Shown piece after piece: positions 18,823 through 28,064 of a DNA stretch of 64,000 bases. The stretch is from Chitinophagaceae bacterium (lineage in GTDB: Bacteria; Bacteroidota; Bacteroidia; Chitinophagales; Chitinophagaceae). The stretch is taken from contig JAIYAN010000015.1 in NCBI GenBank assembly GCA_027489035.1, forward strand, positions 248,001 through 312,000, given 5' to 3'. Position 1 is the stretch's first letter; each line of letters starts with the position of its first letter. The notes under the pieces were generated by a model. That model was not told where the DNA came from. It searched no databases and was given only the letters and a program-made list of their open reading frames with translations. Both the position numbers and the translations under genes were made by a program.

Positions 18823-20751
18823 TTACCCTTCCAATTCCATCATTTTTTCAAATACGATTTCATATTCTTTATTGGCTTGATCTAGTTCTTGAGTTGCTTT
18901 TTTATAAGAAGTTTCTGCTTGAATAAATTTCTCTTTGTTGCCATAAATTTCTGGATCTGCAAGTTTATTTTCCAACTCCGTTTTGTTTGCTTTTAGCGAA
19001 ACCAATTTATCCTCCAACTGTTTGAATTGTGTTTTTACTTTTTGCAATTCTTTTTTTGCATCATTTGAAATGCTTGTATTTACTGGCTTTACTTCTTTAG
19101 GCACTTCCTTTATTACAGGAATGTCATTTTTTTTTAAAGCGGCATCCGCTTTTAGTTTACGCTCTTTCCAATCTTCCCATTCCGCGTAAGTTCCTTTAAA
19201 TTCGCGTATTTTTTGATCATCAATTTCCCAGATTTTGTTGGCGATTCGACTAATGAAATAACGGTCATGGCTAACCAAAATTAAACTGCCTTCGTATTTG
19301 TTCAACGCTTCTACAAGCAAATCAACAGAGTGTATATCAAGGTGATTCGTAGGCTCATCCAACATTAAGAAATTGGCTTTGCTTGCAATGGTTTTTGCCA
19401 ATGCCACACGTGCTTTTTCGCCACCACTCAACACTTTTACTTTTTTCTCAACCGTATCTCCGCTGAATAAAAATGCCCCTAATAAACTTCTCAACTCTAA
19501 ATCATTTTTTCCACTTCTGGCATCTTTTAGTTCTTCCAAAATATCATTGTTCATGTTAAGCGCTTCAAGCTGATGCTGTGCATAAAACGATTCCATTACA
19601 TTGTGGCCCCATTCTCTATCGCCATCAAAAGTTTCGGCACCGGCTATAATTCTCAATAAGGTAGATTTTCCTTTACCATTCGCACCGATTAATGCAATCT
19701 TATCACCACGATCAATTTCGGCACCGGTGTTTTCTACAATATGAACATCTTTAAATCGTTTGGTGATATTTTTTAAGGTGCAAATAACTTTACCAGGTTG
19801 TTTTTCTACGGCAAAATTGATGCGCATATTCGGACGTTCAATTTCAACATCTTCAATTCTATCCAATTTGTCCAATCTTTTTACAATACTTTGCGCTTGA
19901 GCTGCCTTACTGGCTTTTGCTTTAAATCGCTCCACAAATCGTTCTTGTTGGCGAATATAATCTTGTTGATTTTCAAAAGCCTTTTTCTGCATGTCTACAC
20001 GAATCTCTTTTTCTTTTTCGTAGTAAGAATAGTTGCCCGTGTAAAAATGCAATTGTTGTTGATATAACTCTACAATTTTATTGGTCATTCTATCTAAGAA
20101 AAAACGATCATGCGATACAATCACCACCGAACCTTGATAGTGCATCAAATATTTTTCCAACCATTCAATACTCGGCATATCCAAGTGATTCGTGGGTTCA
20201 TCCATCAACAATACATCGGGTTGCTGTAAAATCATTTTAGCCAATAAAACCCGCATTCTCCAACCTCCACTAAAATTTTTATAAGGTTTATGCAATTCTG
20301 CATTTGTAAATCCAAGACCTTGTAAAATCTCTTCCGTTCTATGGTGAATGCTATATCCGTCTAATACATCCATTTCATGCAATAAATCAGCATAATCATT
20401 AGCCAGTTTTTCATCACCTGTTTTTGCCAATTCTTCACCCATAATTTCTAGTTGACGCTCCAATTCTTTCACACGCTCAAAAGCACCAAGTGCCACTTCA
20501 AGAATCGAATCTTCTGTATCAAAACCCAATAAATCCTGATGAAGAAAGCCAATGCTGGTTTCTCTGCCTTTTTCAACCGTACCTTTTGCAGGGGTATATT
20601 GACCGGTTAATACTTTTAAAAGGGTAGATTTCCCAGTTCCATTATAGCCAATTAATCCTATACGTTCATTGGGTTGAATATGCCAAGTAGCGTCCTCAAC
20701 AATAGTTCTCGCACCAAATTCGAAGGTCACATTTTGTAATCCTAATAACAT
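18823..20751 (-). CDS. ABC-F family ATPase (ribosome-associated type)
   Basis: 642 residues with two soluble ATP-binding cassettes and no membrane segment. Walker A motifs are at residues 35-43 (GYNGTGKST) and about 345 (GANGKGKST). Both signature motifs (SGGWRMRVLLAK, SGGEKARVALAK) and both Walker B/DEPTNHLD motifs are intact. The long charged linker between cassettes and the C-terminal coiled coil (KKELQKVKTQFKQLEDKLVS) match the Uup/YdiF branch of ABC-F proteins, which act on the ribosome in translation. There is no sign of the special interdomain features of antibiotic-resistance ABC-F proteins that could be judged by eye. Confidence 0.92.
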   Translation of the reverse strand: MLLGLQNVTFEFGARTIVEDATWHIQPNERIGLIGYNGTGKSTLLKVLTGQYTPAKGTVEKGRETSIGFLHQDLLGFDTEDSILEVALGAFERVKELERQLEIMGEELAKTGDEKLANDYADLLHEMDVLDGYSIHHRTEEILQGLGFTNAELHKPYKNFSGGWRMRVLLAKMILQQPDVLLMDEPTNHLDMPSIEWLEKYLMHYQGSVVIVSHDRFFLDRMTNKIVELYQQQLHFYTGNYSYYEKEKEIRVDMQKKAFENQQDYIRQQERFVERFKAKASKAAQAQSIVKRLDKLDRIEDVEIERPNMRINFAVEKQPGKVICTLKNITKRFKDVHIVENTGAEIDRGDKIALIGANGKGKSTLLRIIAGAETFDGDREWGHNVMESFYAQHQLEALNMNNDILEELKDARSGKNDLELRSLLGAFLFSGDTVEKKVKVLSGGEKARVALAKTIASKANFLMLDEPTNHLDIHSVDLLVEALNKYEGSLILVSHDRYFISRIANKIWEIDDQKIREFKGTYAEWEDWKERKLKADAALKKNDIPVIKEVPKEVKPVNTSISNDAKKELQKVKTQFKQLEDKLVSLKANKTELENKLADPEIYGNKEKFIQAETSYKKATQELDQANKEYEIVFEKMMELEG

Positions 20752-20770
20752 GAGTTGTATTTAATTTTCG

Positions 20771-20778
20771 CAAATTTA
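20771..20778 (-). promoter_or_regulatory. -7 box ahead of the ABC-F gene
   Basis: Minus-strand TAAATTTG fits TAnnTTTG and lies 19 bp before the start codon. No clear -33 TTG is seen at the right distance. Confidence 0.4.
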
Positions 20779-20931
20779 GCTTTTTATGTTGATAGGTTTA
20801 AATTAAGATGAGAGAATAAACAAACAGATAAGAATATTTAATTCCATAAAAAATCCACTTTAAAACTTCATAATATAAAAAATGGAGATGATTTTCTAAA
20901 ATGAATGACACCATTATTGTTTACAATACGA

Positions 20932-20939
20932 TATTTTTG
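20932..20939 (+). promoter_or_regulatory. -7 box ahead of the DUF3347 lipoprotein gene
   Basis: TATTTTTG fits TAnnTTTG and lies 15 bp before the ATG. A TTG at 20917-20919 is closer than the usual -33 spacing. Confidence 0.4.
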
Positions 20940-20954
20940 TGCAAAATATAAATC

Positions 20955-21569
20955 ATGAAGAAATATTTTTTCTATGCCTTAATCGCTGTTTTTCTACTTG
21001 GTTGTTATTTTTTCTTTGCAAAAAAATCGGAAGTAGTTCAACCCGAAACCAAACAAGAAGCTATTGTTTTAAAAGCCCATTCTGATACATTTAATCAATC
21101 TATAAATCAATTGGTAAATACTTACTTGAGTGTTAAAGATGCTTTTGTAGAAGATGATACCGCCAACATAAAATTAAAAACCACTCAATTTTGTACGTTG
21201 TTAGAATCTTTGAATCTGTCTGAATTGGCCAAAGATTCTTCTGGTATTTACGAAACGGTAAATATGACAAAAAGCGATATTTTGGCAAATGCCAATTCTT
21301 TATTGCAGCAAAAAGACATTACCGAGATGCGTAGAGATTTTAGCGCATTAACTGATGTTATGTATCCAACGTTTTTCAATGCAATAAAATATGAAGGTCC
21401 GGTATTATACCTTCAAAATTGTCCGATGGCATTCAATGATAATGAACCAGCAAATTGGATTAGCAACAACAAAGAAATTGTAAATCCGTATATGGGCAAA
21501 AATCACCCAAAGTATCATGCTGGGATGTTGAATTGCGGTGATATAAAAGATACCATTAAATCAAAATAA
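20955..21569 (+). CDS. DUF3347 domain lipoprotein
   Basis: 204 residues. The signal ends in a lipobox (LLGC, Cys17), so it is a predicted lipoprotein. The body matches DUF3347: a helical segment with repeated helices (LVNTYLSVKDAFVEDDTANI) and the conserved end block YLQNCPMAFNDNEPANWIS followed by NPYMGxxHPKYHxGMLNCG. DUF3347 is often found with copper-efflux adaptors and the Cys/Met/His residues here could bind a metal, but no efflux pump is adjacent. The TonB receptor starts 4 bp downstream, so they are likely one operon. Confidence 0.85.
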   Translation: MKKYFFYALIAVFLLGCYFFFAKKSEVVQPETKQEAIVLKAHSDTFNQSINQLVNTYLSVKDAFVEDDTANIKLKTTQFCTLLESLNLSELAKDSSGIYETVNMTKSDILANANSLLQQKDITEMRRDFSALTDVMYPTFFNAIKYEGPVLYLQNCPMAFNDNEPANWISNNKEIVNPYMGKNHPKYHAGMLNCGDIKDTIKSK

Positions 21570-21573
21570 TTAT

Positions 21574-23964
21574 ATGAGGCGTTTTTTTTTAATCAGCATT
21601 TCGCTGATTTCTTTTTTGTGTTTATCAACTCCATTATTGGCACAAAATGATAAAACTATTAATAAAAGAAAATTAACCATTAACGGATATATAAAAGATG
21701 CTTTTTCTGGTGAAACCCTTATTGGTGCTACACTTTCTGTAAAAGGAGTTTCAAAAGGCGTTTCTTCAAATGGGTTTGGTTATTATTCATTAACATTAAA
21801 TGAGGGCAATTACGAAATCAACTGTTCTTTCATTGGTTATCAGTCTGAAAAAATCAACATTCTTTTAAATTCAGATACGGCATTAAACATCAGTTTAAAT
21901 CCTACAACTGCACTTTCTCAAGAAGTGGTCATAACGGCTTCAAAGAAAGAAAACAATGTAAAATCGGCTCAAATGGGAAAGACTACTTTGCCGATTGATC
22001 AAATCAAATCTGTTCCTGCATTTTTAGGTGAAGTGGATTTATTAAAAGTAGTTCAATTGTTGCCTGGAGTAAGAAACGCTGGTGAAGGAAGTTCTGGTAT
22101 TTATGTACGCGGTGGTGGCCCTGATCAAAACTTAATATTATTGGATGATGCAGTTGTTTATAACACTGGTCATTTATTCGGTTTCTTTTCGGTGTTTAAC
22201 GCAGATGCAATCAAGAATGTTTCACTAATCAAGGGAGGAATGCCCGCACAATATGGAGGCCGACTTTCAAGTGTTTTAGACGTTTCGATGAAAGAAGGTA
22301 ATAACAAAAAAATGCAAGTTGATGGAGGAATCGGCGTTATTGCATCTCGTATTTCAATACAAGGCCCATTGGTAAAAGAAAAATCATCGTTTATCATTTC
22401 TGCCAGAAGAACTTATATTGATGCATTAACCAAACCTTTCGTTTCTAAGAGCAGTCAATTTTTTGGTTCGGGTTATTATTTTTATGATTTAAATGCAAAA
22501 GCAAATTATAAATTCTCTGAAAAAGACAGACTATATATTAGTGGTTATTTCGGTAGGGATGTATTTGATTTTAAAAATGGTGCACAAAGTTTGGATGTAA
22601 AAATTCCTTGGGGAAATTCTACCGGTACCATTAGATGGAACCATGTGTTTAACAAAAGACTTTTTGCAAATACAACTGCTGTTTACAACGATTACAATTT
22701 TAGTTTTCAAGCGTTGCAAAATAATTTCAATATTAAATTGGCTTCTGGTATCAGGGATTTGAGCATCAAACAAGATTTTGATTTTTATCCTTTTTCAAAA
22801 CATAGAATCAAATTTGGCGCAGCATATACGTATCACAAGTTTACTCCTTCTGTAATTTCTGGAAATCAAGATTCTGTTGTATTCAATCCTCAAAACGCAC
22901 AAATAAAATATGCTAGAGAAGCGGCGGTGTATGTTCAAGATGATATCGAAATAAGTCAAAAACTGCAACTGAATGTTGGTTTGAGGTATAGCTTTTTTCA
23001 ACAGGTTGGTCTATATAAATTATACAAAACGGATCTTGATGGAAATCGCTTAGATAGTACGGTGTATAAAAATGGACAACCGGTTAAGACTTATGGTGGA
23101 TTAGAGCCTAGGGCAACCTTACGTTATGCCATTAACGATGGAACATCAATAAAGGCATCTGTAACTAAAAATTTTCAATACATACATTTAGTTAGTAATT
23201 CTGGAACTACTTTGCCAACAGATATTTGGGTATCCAGTACATACAAAGTAAAGCCGCAAATCAGTTGGTTGTATGCAGCAGGTTTCTTTAAAAACTTCAA
23301 AAACAATATGTTTGAAACCTCTGTAGAACTGTATTACAAAGACATGCAGAATCAAATTGAATATAGCGAAGGATATACCCCAAACAGTTTGGATGATACC
23401 GAAAACTCTTTTGTTTTTGGTAAAGGCTGGAGTTATGGCTCCGAATTTTTATTCAATAAAGTTAGGGGAAAACTAACGGGTTGGGTGGGGTACACGCTTA
23501 GTTGGACTTGGCGCAAATTTGCAGATTTAAATTTCGGAGAGAAGTATCCGGCAAAATATGACAGACGCCATGATTTAAGTGTTGTGGGCATGTATCAGTT
23601 GAATAAGAAATGGAAATTGTCTGCAACGTTTGTTTATGGAACAGGAAATGCTGTAACCTTACCACAAAGATTTTATTTGATAGATGGTGTATTAACACAA
23701 GAATTTAGCCGAATCAACCAATATAGATTGCCGTCTTATCATCGTCTTGATGTAGCTGCAATTTTAACGCCAAATAAAAATCAAAATCGTAAATGGAAAT
23801 CAGAATGGGTATTCGGCGCATATAATGTATACAGCAGACAAAATCCGTATTTTATTTATTACGATCAATCAGGAAGTGCTGCTGAAGGAAGCTTAAGAAT
23901 TCAGGCAAAGCAAGTATCTATCTTCCCAATTATACCTTCTGTAACTTGGAATTTTAAGTTTTAA
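21574..23964 (+). CDS. TonB-dependent receptor with CarboxypepD_reg-like domain
   Basis: 796 residues: signal peptide (cut after LLAQ), a CarboxypepD_reg-like beta-sandwich (about residues 33-115; GYIKDAFSGETLIGATLSVK), a plug domain (about 118-235; LPGVRNAGEGSSGIYVRGGG, MPAQYGGRLSSVLDV) and a 22-strand-type barrel to the C-terminus. Imports a ligand across the outer membrane using TonB energy. No SusD partner follows, so it belongs to the non-Sus class; the substrate is unknown. The link to the upstream DUF3347 lipoprotein makes a metal ligand possible, which is inference only. Confidence 0.93.
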   Translation: MRRFFLISISLISFLCLSTPLLAQNDKTINKRKLTINGYIKDAFSGETLIGATLSVKGVSKGVSSNGFGYYSLTLNEGNYEINCSFIGYQSEKINILLNSDTALNISLNPTTALSQEVVITASKKENNVKSAQMGKTTLPIDQIKSVPAFLGEVDLLKVVQLLPGVRNAGEGSSGIYVRGGGPDQNLILLDDAVVYNTGHLFGFFSVFNADAIKNVSLIKGGMPAQYGGRLSSVLDVSMKEGNNKKMQVDGGIGVIASRISIQGPLVKEKSSFIISARRTYIDALTKPFVSKSSQFFGSGYYFYDLNAKANYKFSEKDRLYISGYFGRDVFDFKNGAQSLDVKIPWGNSTGTIRWNHVFNKRLFANTTAVYNDYNFSFQALQNNFNIKLASGIRDLSIKQDFDFYPFSKHRIKFGAAYTYHKFTPSVISGNQDSVVFNPQNAQIKYAREAAVYVQDDIEISQKLQLNVGLRYSFFQQVGLYKLYKTDLDGNRLDSTVYKNGQPVKTYGGLEPRATLRYAINDGTSIKASVTKNFQYIHLVSNSGTTLPTDIWVSSTYKVKPQISWLYAAGFFKNFKNNMFETSVELYYKDMQNQIEYSEGYTPNSLDDTENSFVFGKGWSYGSEFLFNKVRGKLTGWVGYTLSWTWRKFADLNFGEKYPAKYDRRHDLSVVGMYQLNKKWKLSATFVYGTGNAVTLPQRFYLIDGVLTQEFSRINQYRLPSYHRLDVAAILTPNKNQNRKWKSEWVFGAYNVYSRQNPYFIYYDQSGSAAEGSLRIQAKQVSIFPIIPSVTWNFKF

Positions 23965-23980
23965 AAAAGTTTTTTTTGTT

Positions 23981-24220
23981 GCACCTACGTAGCTCTCATA
24001 AACAGGCGCTCCTACGGAGCTAACCTCATAGCTTGCTTTGTTGTTACTAAAAGTTCGTCCCGATGGGGCTGTTTTTAACAGCTACATACTTTTGGAATTT
24101 TGATGAAAGTAAAAAAACAAGTGTTTTTTCTAACAAATTACTTAATAAACTTTTTAGCTCCATAGGAGCGACATATCGCTTGTTCCAGAGGATAGTTATG
24201 TTGCTAGCTCCGTAGGTGCG
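23981..24220. repeat. Cluster of four GCTCC-TA-GGAGC palindromes in mirrored order
   Basis: The 400-bp gap after the TonB receptor holds no gene. It contains four near-palindromic 15-17 bp units with consensus AGCTCCGTAGGAGC: 23981-23995, 24005-24022, 24155-24171 and 24205-24220. The first two read on the opposite strand to the last two, so the pairs form a large inverted repeat around a centre with CGTCCCGATGGGGC (24056-24069). Such units recur between genes in many Bacteroidota genomes; no function is established that I can name. Confidence 0.75.
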
Positions 24221-24364
24221 GCTAGTTAAATTATAACGTCGATTTCATCAATCTTTGTAAAAATCTAATTGAAAGGAAAACAGAAATTCAATCAGCTTTA
24301 TAGCTTGGATTTTAAACATATTTTATGATGGATTATAATTGAAAAATCCGGTAATCATAAATCA

Positions 24365-24871
24365 TCAATTGTGTTTTTTCGAACCAGATACAATTATCAT
24401 ATAAAATGTAGGGATAATCGTAGAACACAATAGTAATGGGATAAACCACCATTCTAAAGCAGAAGATTTGGTGTAAGCGCCATCAATTTCTTTAAACGTT
24501 ATAAATGCAAATAGTAAAGTGATATTGAACAAAATAATGCGCAAAGAACGAGATGCCAATTTATATTGGTTGTATGCATTTTGCTCCGTTATTTTAGTTA
24601 GGTAATTGAATTTATGTGGGTATCTATTTAATACAGAAATAAGGGTAAAAACCAATGTGATAATTATTGGAAGGAGCCAAATTGTATTTTTACTTCCAAA
24701 GCCATTGGGCTTTCCACTTAAATCAAAATGGGTAGCAATAATATCTGGTAATTTATTAAAATGATAGATGGTAAATCCCCAAGTTGAAATCAAAACAATC
24801 AATGCGCCAAATTCTAAAAAATAATCAATGCTTGCCTTTTTTATATTTAAAGCAGGTCGTTCATTATCCAT
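24365..24871 (-). CDS. DUF1648 membrane protein
   Basis: 168 residues with four predicted membrane segments. The loop after the first segment, LPDIIATHFDLSGKPNGFGS, is the DUF1648 signature also found at the N-terminus of SdpI-type proteins. Function unknown. It follows the secreted-protein gene by 2 bp on the same strand, so they should be cotranscribed. Confidence 0.85.
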   Translation of the reverse strand: MDNERPALNIKKASIDYFLEFGALIVLISTWGFTIYHFNKLPDIIATHFDLSGKPNGFGSKNTIWLLPIIITLVFTLISVLNRYPHKFNYLTKITEQNAYNQYKLASRSLRIILFNITLLFAFITFKEIDGAYTKSSALEWWFIPLLLCSTIIPTFYMIIVSGSKKHN

Positions 24872-24873
24872 TA

Positions 24874-25947
24874 TTACTGTTTATTTACTTTGTGTATAAA
24901 ACGTATAACACCACTTTTTTCTAAATCAGAAGTAATGCGTATTTCATATCTGTTCGAGCCATCTGTTACAACCATCAAAGCAGTGTTAGGTGCAACACTA
25001 CCCAGATTTTCGGCAAACATAATAAGTTCGTTGGTTTCATCATTGGCTTGTACAGGCAAATTCAGGCTGATAGATTTATCGGTTAATCTTTTGTTTGAAA
25101 GAAGCAACTTACCATTATAAAATAACGAAATACTATCACCATCAATTTCTCCGTTATCATATAAATCGATTTTTACATTGCTACTTTCAACTTCAATTGT
25201 TTTTAGTACTAAATTTTTCCTTTTTTCCAACTTAGAGATATCTTCTGATGATTGTATTGTTTTTTCAATTTCTTTTGTAGAGGGTTCTATTATTTCTTCT
25301 TTTCTTGGTGTTGTTGTTTTTGCTATGTCACTATTAGAATCTGTGCCAATTACAGTTGCGGTATTTTTTGTTGTTTTTTCATTTTTGATTTTGGAAGAGG
25401 TTTGTGCTTTTGTTATTGGAATATTTGTCGACTTAGTATCTACATTATTTTGCACTTTAGCATAAGCTCCAGGATAATTTTTTATCAGTGTTCTTCTGGT
25501 TAAATTCGTTATGCCAAATCCACAATTCCCTTTTTGATTTGGCGACGGAACCCAGTTTCCTTCCATGGTTTCTTCATCTCCTTTTTTGAAATAAGTTAAT
25601 TTATGAACTTGAAAGCAATTGGTAATATTTAAAGGAATATTGGTTTTAATCCTTTCTGTCTCTTTGATTTCAATGTATTTTTTCTTGTTTTCAATGGTAC
25701 CTTCTACTTTACAAATGGTATAAAATCGTTTTCCATTTTCTGTAAAATAGGTATAAGATGATCCAGTTGCGGCAGTTCCATTTACTTCTAACTCGAGCAC
25801 ATATTCGCATTTTTCACCCGAGAAATTTCCGCGAGATGTGCTTTTATCTACAAACTCACCTTTCCATTGGCCTGAAAAATTTTGAGCATAAATGTTTACT
25901 ACAATACCGAAGAAAAAACAAAAAATGATGTATATACTTTTAAACAT
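24874..25947 (-). CDS. Secreted protein of unknown function, domain paralogue of the 9-10.3 kb protein
   Basis: 357 residues. A signal peptide (cut after IYAQ) leads to an N-terminal beta-rich domain opening FSGQWKGEFVDKS with paired cysteines, then a ~75-residue Thr/Lys/Glu-rich linker, then a C-terminal ~100-residue domain: DNGEIDGDSISLFYNGK, ELIMFAENLGSVAPNTALMV and ending FIHKVNKQ. The last domain aligns well with the C-terminus of the protein at 8966-10312. The D-x-GDSISL...NG pattern suggests a calcium- or ligand-binding beta-sandwich, but this is inference. No enzyme motif seen. Confidence 0.85.
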   Translation of the reverse strand: MFKSIYIIFCFFFGIVVNIYAQNFSGQWKGEFVDKSTSRGNFSGEKCEYVLELEVNGTAATGSSYTYFTENGKRFYTICKVEGTIENKKKYIEIKETERIKTNIPLNITNCFQVHKLTYFKKGDEETMEGNWVPSPNQKGNCGFGITNLTRRTLIKNYPGAYAKVQNNVDTKSTNIPITKAQTSSKIKNEKTTKNTATVIGTDSNSDIAKTTTPRKEEIIEPSTKEIEKTIQSSEDISKLEKRKNLVLKTIEVESSNVKIDLYDNGEIDGDSISLFYNGKLLLSNKRLTDKSISLNLPVQANDETNELIMFAENLGSVAPNTALMVVTDGSNRYEIRITSDLEKSGVIRFIHKVNKQ

Positions 25948-26036
25948 AATTCTGTAAAAATTTGTCCACCGTAAAAATAAACATGATTTATTGACTAAAA
26001 TAACTTCTTATGCTATGAAGATAGCAAAGAGTTCGT

Positions 26037-26044
26037 TAAATTTG
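26037..26044 (+). promoter_or_regulatory. -7 box ahead of thrS
   Basis: TAAATTTG fits TAnnTTTG and lies 27 bp before the thrS start codon. No -33 TTG at the usual distance. Confidence 0.4.
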
Positions 26045-26071
26045 GGCTTGAAATTTAAGAATATATAAATT

Positions 26072-28009
26072 ATGATGATAAATATTACGTTACCAGATGG
26101 AAGTGTAAGGCCTTATGAATCAGGTGTTTCTTCAATGGACATTGCTAAATCCATAAGCGAAGGATTGGCGAGAAAAGTATTGGCAGCTACAGTTAATAAT
26201 CAAGTTGTAGACGCATCAAGTCCAATTGATGCCGATGCTTCATTGAAATTGCTGACTTGGGATGATAAAGAAGCGAAATCTACTTTTTGGCATTCATCTG
26301 CCCATTTAATGGCTGAAGCCGTTCAATCTGTTTTTCCGCATGCTAAATTTTGGGTTGGTCCTGCTGTAGATCGGGGATTTTATTACGACATTGATTTAGG
26401 TGATACCAAAATGTCGGAAGATGATTTGCTTGTATTGGAAAAGAAGATGAATGAGTTTGCCAAACAAAACAATGCTTTCATTAAAAAAGCAATGCCAAAA
26501 GACGAAGCGATTCAATATTTTACAGAAAAAGGGGATGAGTACAAATTGGATTTGCTGAGCAATTTAACCGATGGTGAAATTAGTTTTTATACACAAGGAA
26601 GTTTTACAGATTTATGTAGAGGACCACACATCCCTTCAACTGGCCATATCAAAGCAATCAAACTAACCAGCATTGCTGGTGCATATTGGAAAGGCGACGA
26701 AAAAAACAAACAATTAACCCGTATTTATGGGATTACTTTTCCAAATCAAAAAGAGCTCGACGAATATGTATTGATGTTGGAAGAGGCTAAAAAAAGAGAC
26801 CATAGAAAATTAGGTAAAGAATTGGGCATTTTCACTTTTGATGATATGGTTGGTCAAGGTCTTCCACTTTGGTTGCCAAATGGCGGTATTATTATTGAAG
26901 AGTTAGAAAGATTGGCTAAAGAAACCGAATCTGCTGCAGGTTACAAAAGAGTAGTGACGCCACATATTGCAAAAGAAGAAATGTACCTTACAAGCGGACA
27001 TTTACCTTATTATGCAGATAGTATGTTCCCACCAATGGAACTTGATGGTACAAAATATTATTTAAGGGCAATGAACTGTCCGCATCACCATAAAATATTT
27101 GATGCCGAACCTAAAAGCTATAAAGATTTGCCATTCCGAATTGCAGAGTACGGTACTTGTTATCGTTATGAGCAAAGCGGTGAGCTGTTTGGTTTGATGC
27201 GTGTGCGTTGTTTACACATGAATGATGCGCATATTTATTGTAGTAAAGAACAATTTGCGGAAGAATTTAGAGCGGTGAATGAAATGTATCTCAAGTATTT
27301 CAAAATATTTGGCATTGATAAATATGTGATGCGTTTGAGTTTGCATGAATCTTCAAAACGCGGACAAAAATATATTGATGAGCCAGTACTTTGGGAACAA
27401 ACAGAATCTATGGTTCGTCAAACGCTAATTGAATCTAATATTCCATTTATCGAAGTTCAGGATGAAGCTGCTTTCTACGGACCTAAAATTGATGTGCAAA
27501 TTTGGTCTGCTATTGGAAGAGAATTTACTTTAGCAACCAATCAAGTGGATTTTAATAGTGGCAATAAATTCAAATTATCATACACCAATCAAAACAATAG
27601 CACTGATGTTCCATTGATCATTCATCGTGCTCCACTAGGTACACACGAAAGATTTATCGGATTTTTATTAGAGCATTATGCGGGTAAATTTCCAACATGG
27701 ATTGCACCAATGCAAGTGAAGATTTTACCTATAAGCGATAAGTTTATGGATTATGCAAAGCAAGTTTTATCTGCTTTGAAAGCCGTTGGGGTGCGTGCTG
27801 AAATAGATGATAGAAATGAAAAAATCGGAAAGAAAATTAGAGATACTGAATTGATGAAGGTTCCATATATGCTTGTAATCGGTGAAAAAGAAATGAATGA
27901 ATCACAAGTTTCTATACGCAGACAAGGAAAAGGTGATATGGGCGCTAAAGCATTAACCGAATTTGTACAGGAGATTTCAAAGGAAATTGAAGATAGAATC
28001 GGAGAATAA
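26072..28009 (+). CDS. thrS: Threonyl-tRNA synthetase
   Basis: 645 residues, the usual full length. Domains in order: TGS (1-62), the editing domain with HSSAHLMAEAVQ (about 70-225), the class II core with MNCPHHHKIF (zinc Cys near 336) and the motif 2/3 regions (FRIAEYGTCYRYEQSGELFG, PLIIHRAPLGTHERFIGF), and the C-terminal anticodon-binding domain (VKILPISDKFMDYAKQV). It charges tRNA-Thr. infC follows after 55 bp. In many bacteria rpmI and rplT would come next; here they are at 59.4 kb. Confidence 0.98.
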   Translation: MMINITLPDGSVRPYESGVSSMDIAKSISEGLARKVLAATVNNQVVDASSPIDADASLKLLTWDDKEAKSTFWHSSAHLMAEAVQSVFPHAKFWVGPAVDRGFYYDIDLGDTKMSEDDLLVLEKKMNEFAKQNNAFIKKAMPKDEAIQYFTEKGDEYKLDLLSNLTDGEISFYTQGSFTDLCRGPHIPSTGHIKAIKLTSIAGAYWKGDEKNKQLTRIYGITFPNQKELDEYVLMLEEAKKRDHRKLGKELGIFTFDDMVGQGLPLWLPNGGIIIEELERLAKETESAAGYKRVVTPHIAKEEMYLTSGHLPYYADSMFPPMELDGTKYYLRAMNCPHHHKIFDAEPKSYKDLPFRIAEYGTCYRYEQSGELFGLMRVRCLHMNDAHIYCSKEQFAEEFRAVNEMYLKYFKIFGIDKYVMRLSLHESSKRGQKYIDEPVLWEQTESMVRQTLIESNIPFIEVQDEAAFYGPKIDVQIWSAIGREFTLATNQVDFNSGNKFKLSYTNQNNSTDVPLIIHRAPLGTHERFIGFLLEHYAGKFPTWIAPMQVKILPISDKFMDYAKQVLSALKAVGVRAEIDDRNEKIGKKIRDTELMKVPYMLVIGEKEMNESQVSIRRQGKGDMGAKALTEFVQEISKEIEDRIGE

Positions 28010-28064
28010 TTAAATTTGTACTATTTTTAATCATTAAAACAACATTGTAAATTAAATTTTTTAA

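Noticed and set aside
18823..20751. Antibiotic-resistance ABC-F protein
   Set aside because: C-terminal coiled coil and overall layout match housekeeping Uup/YdiF-type proteins and no resistance context is present.
23965..24364. Possible tRNA or small RNA gene in the gap
   Set aside because: No cloverleaf or GGTTCGA-type T-loop; the structure is explained by paired palindromes.
25252..25503. Cys/Phe-rich frame of 83 residues
   Set aside because: It lies antisense to the Thr/Lys-rich linker of the 24.9 kb secreted protein; composition follows from the linker.
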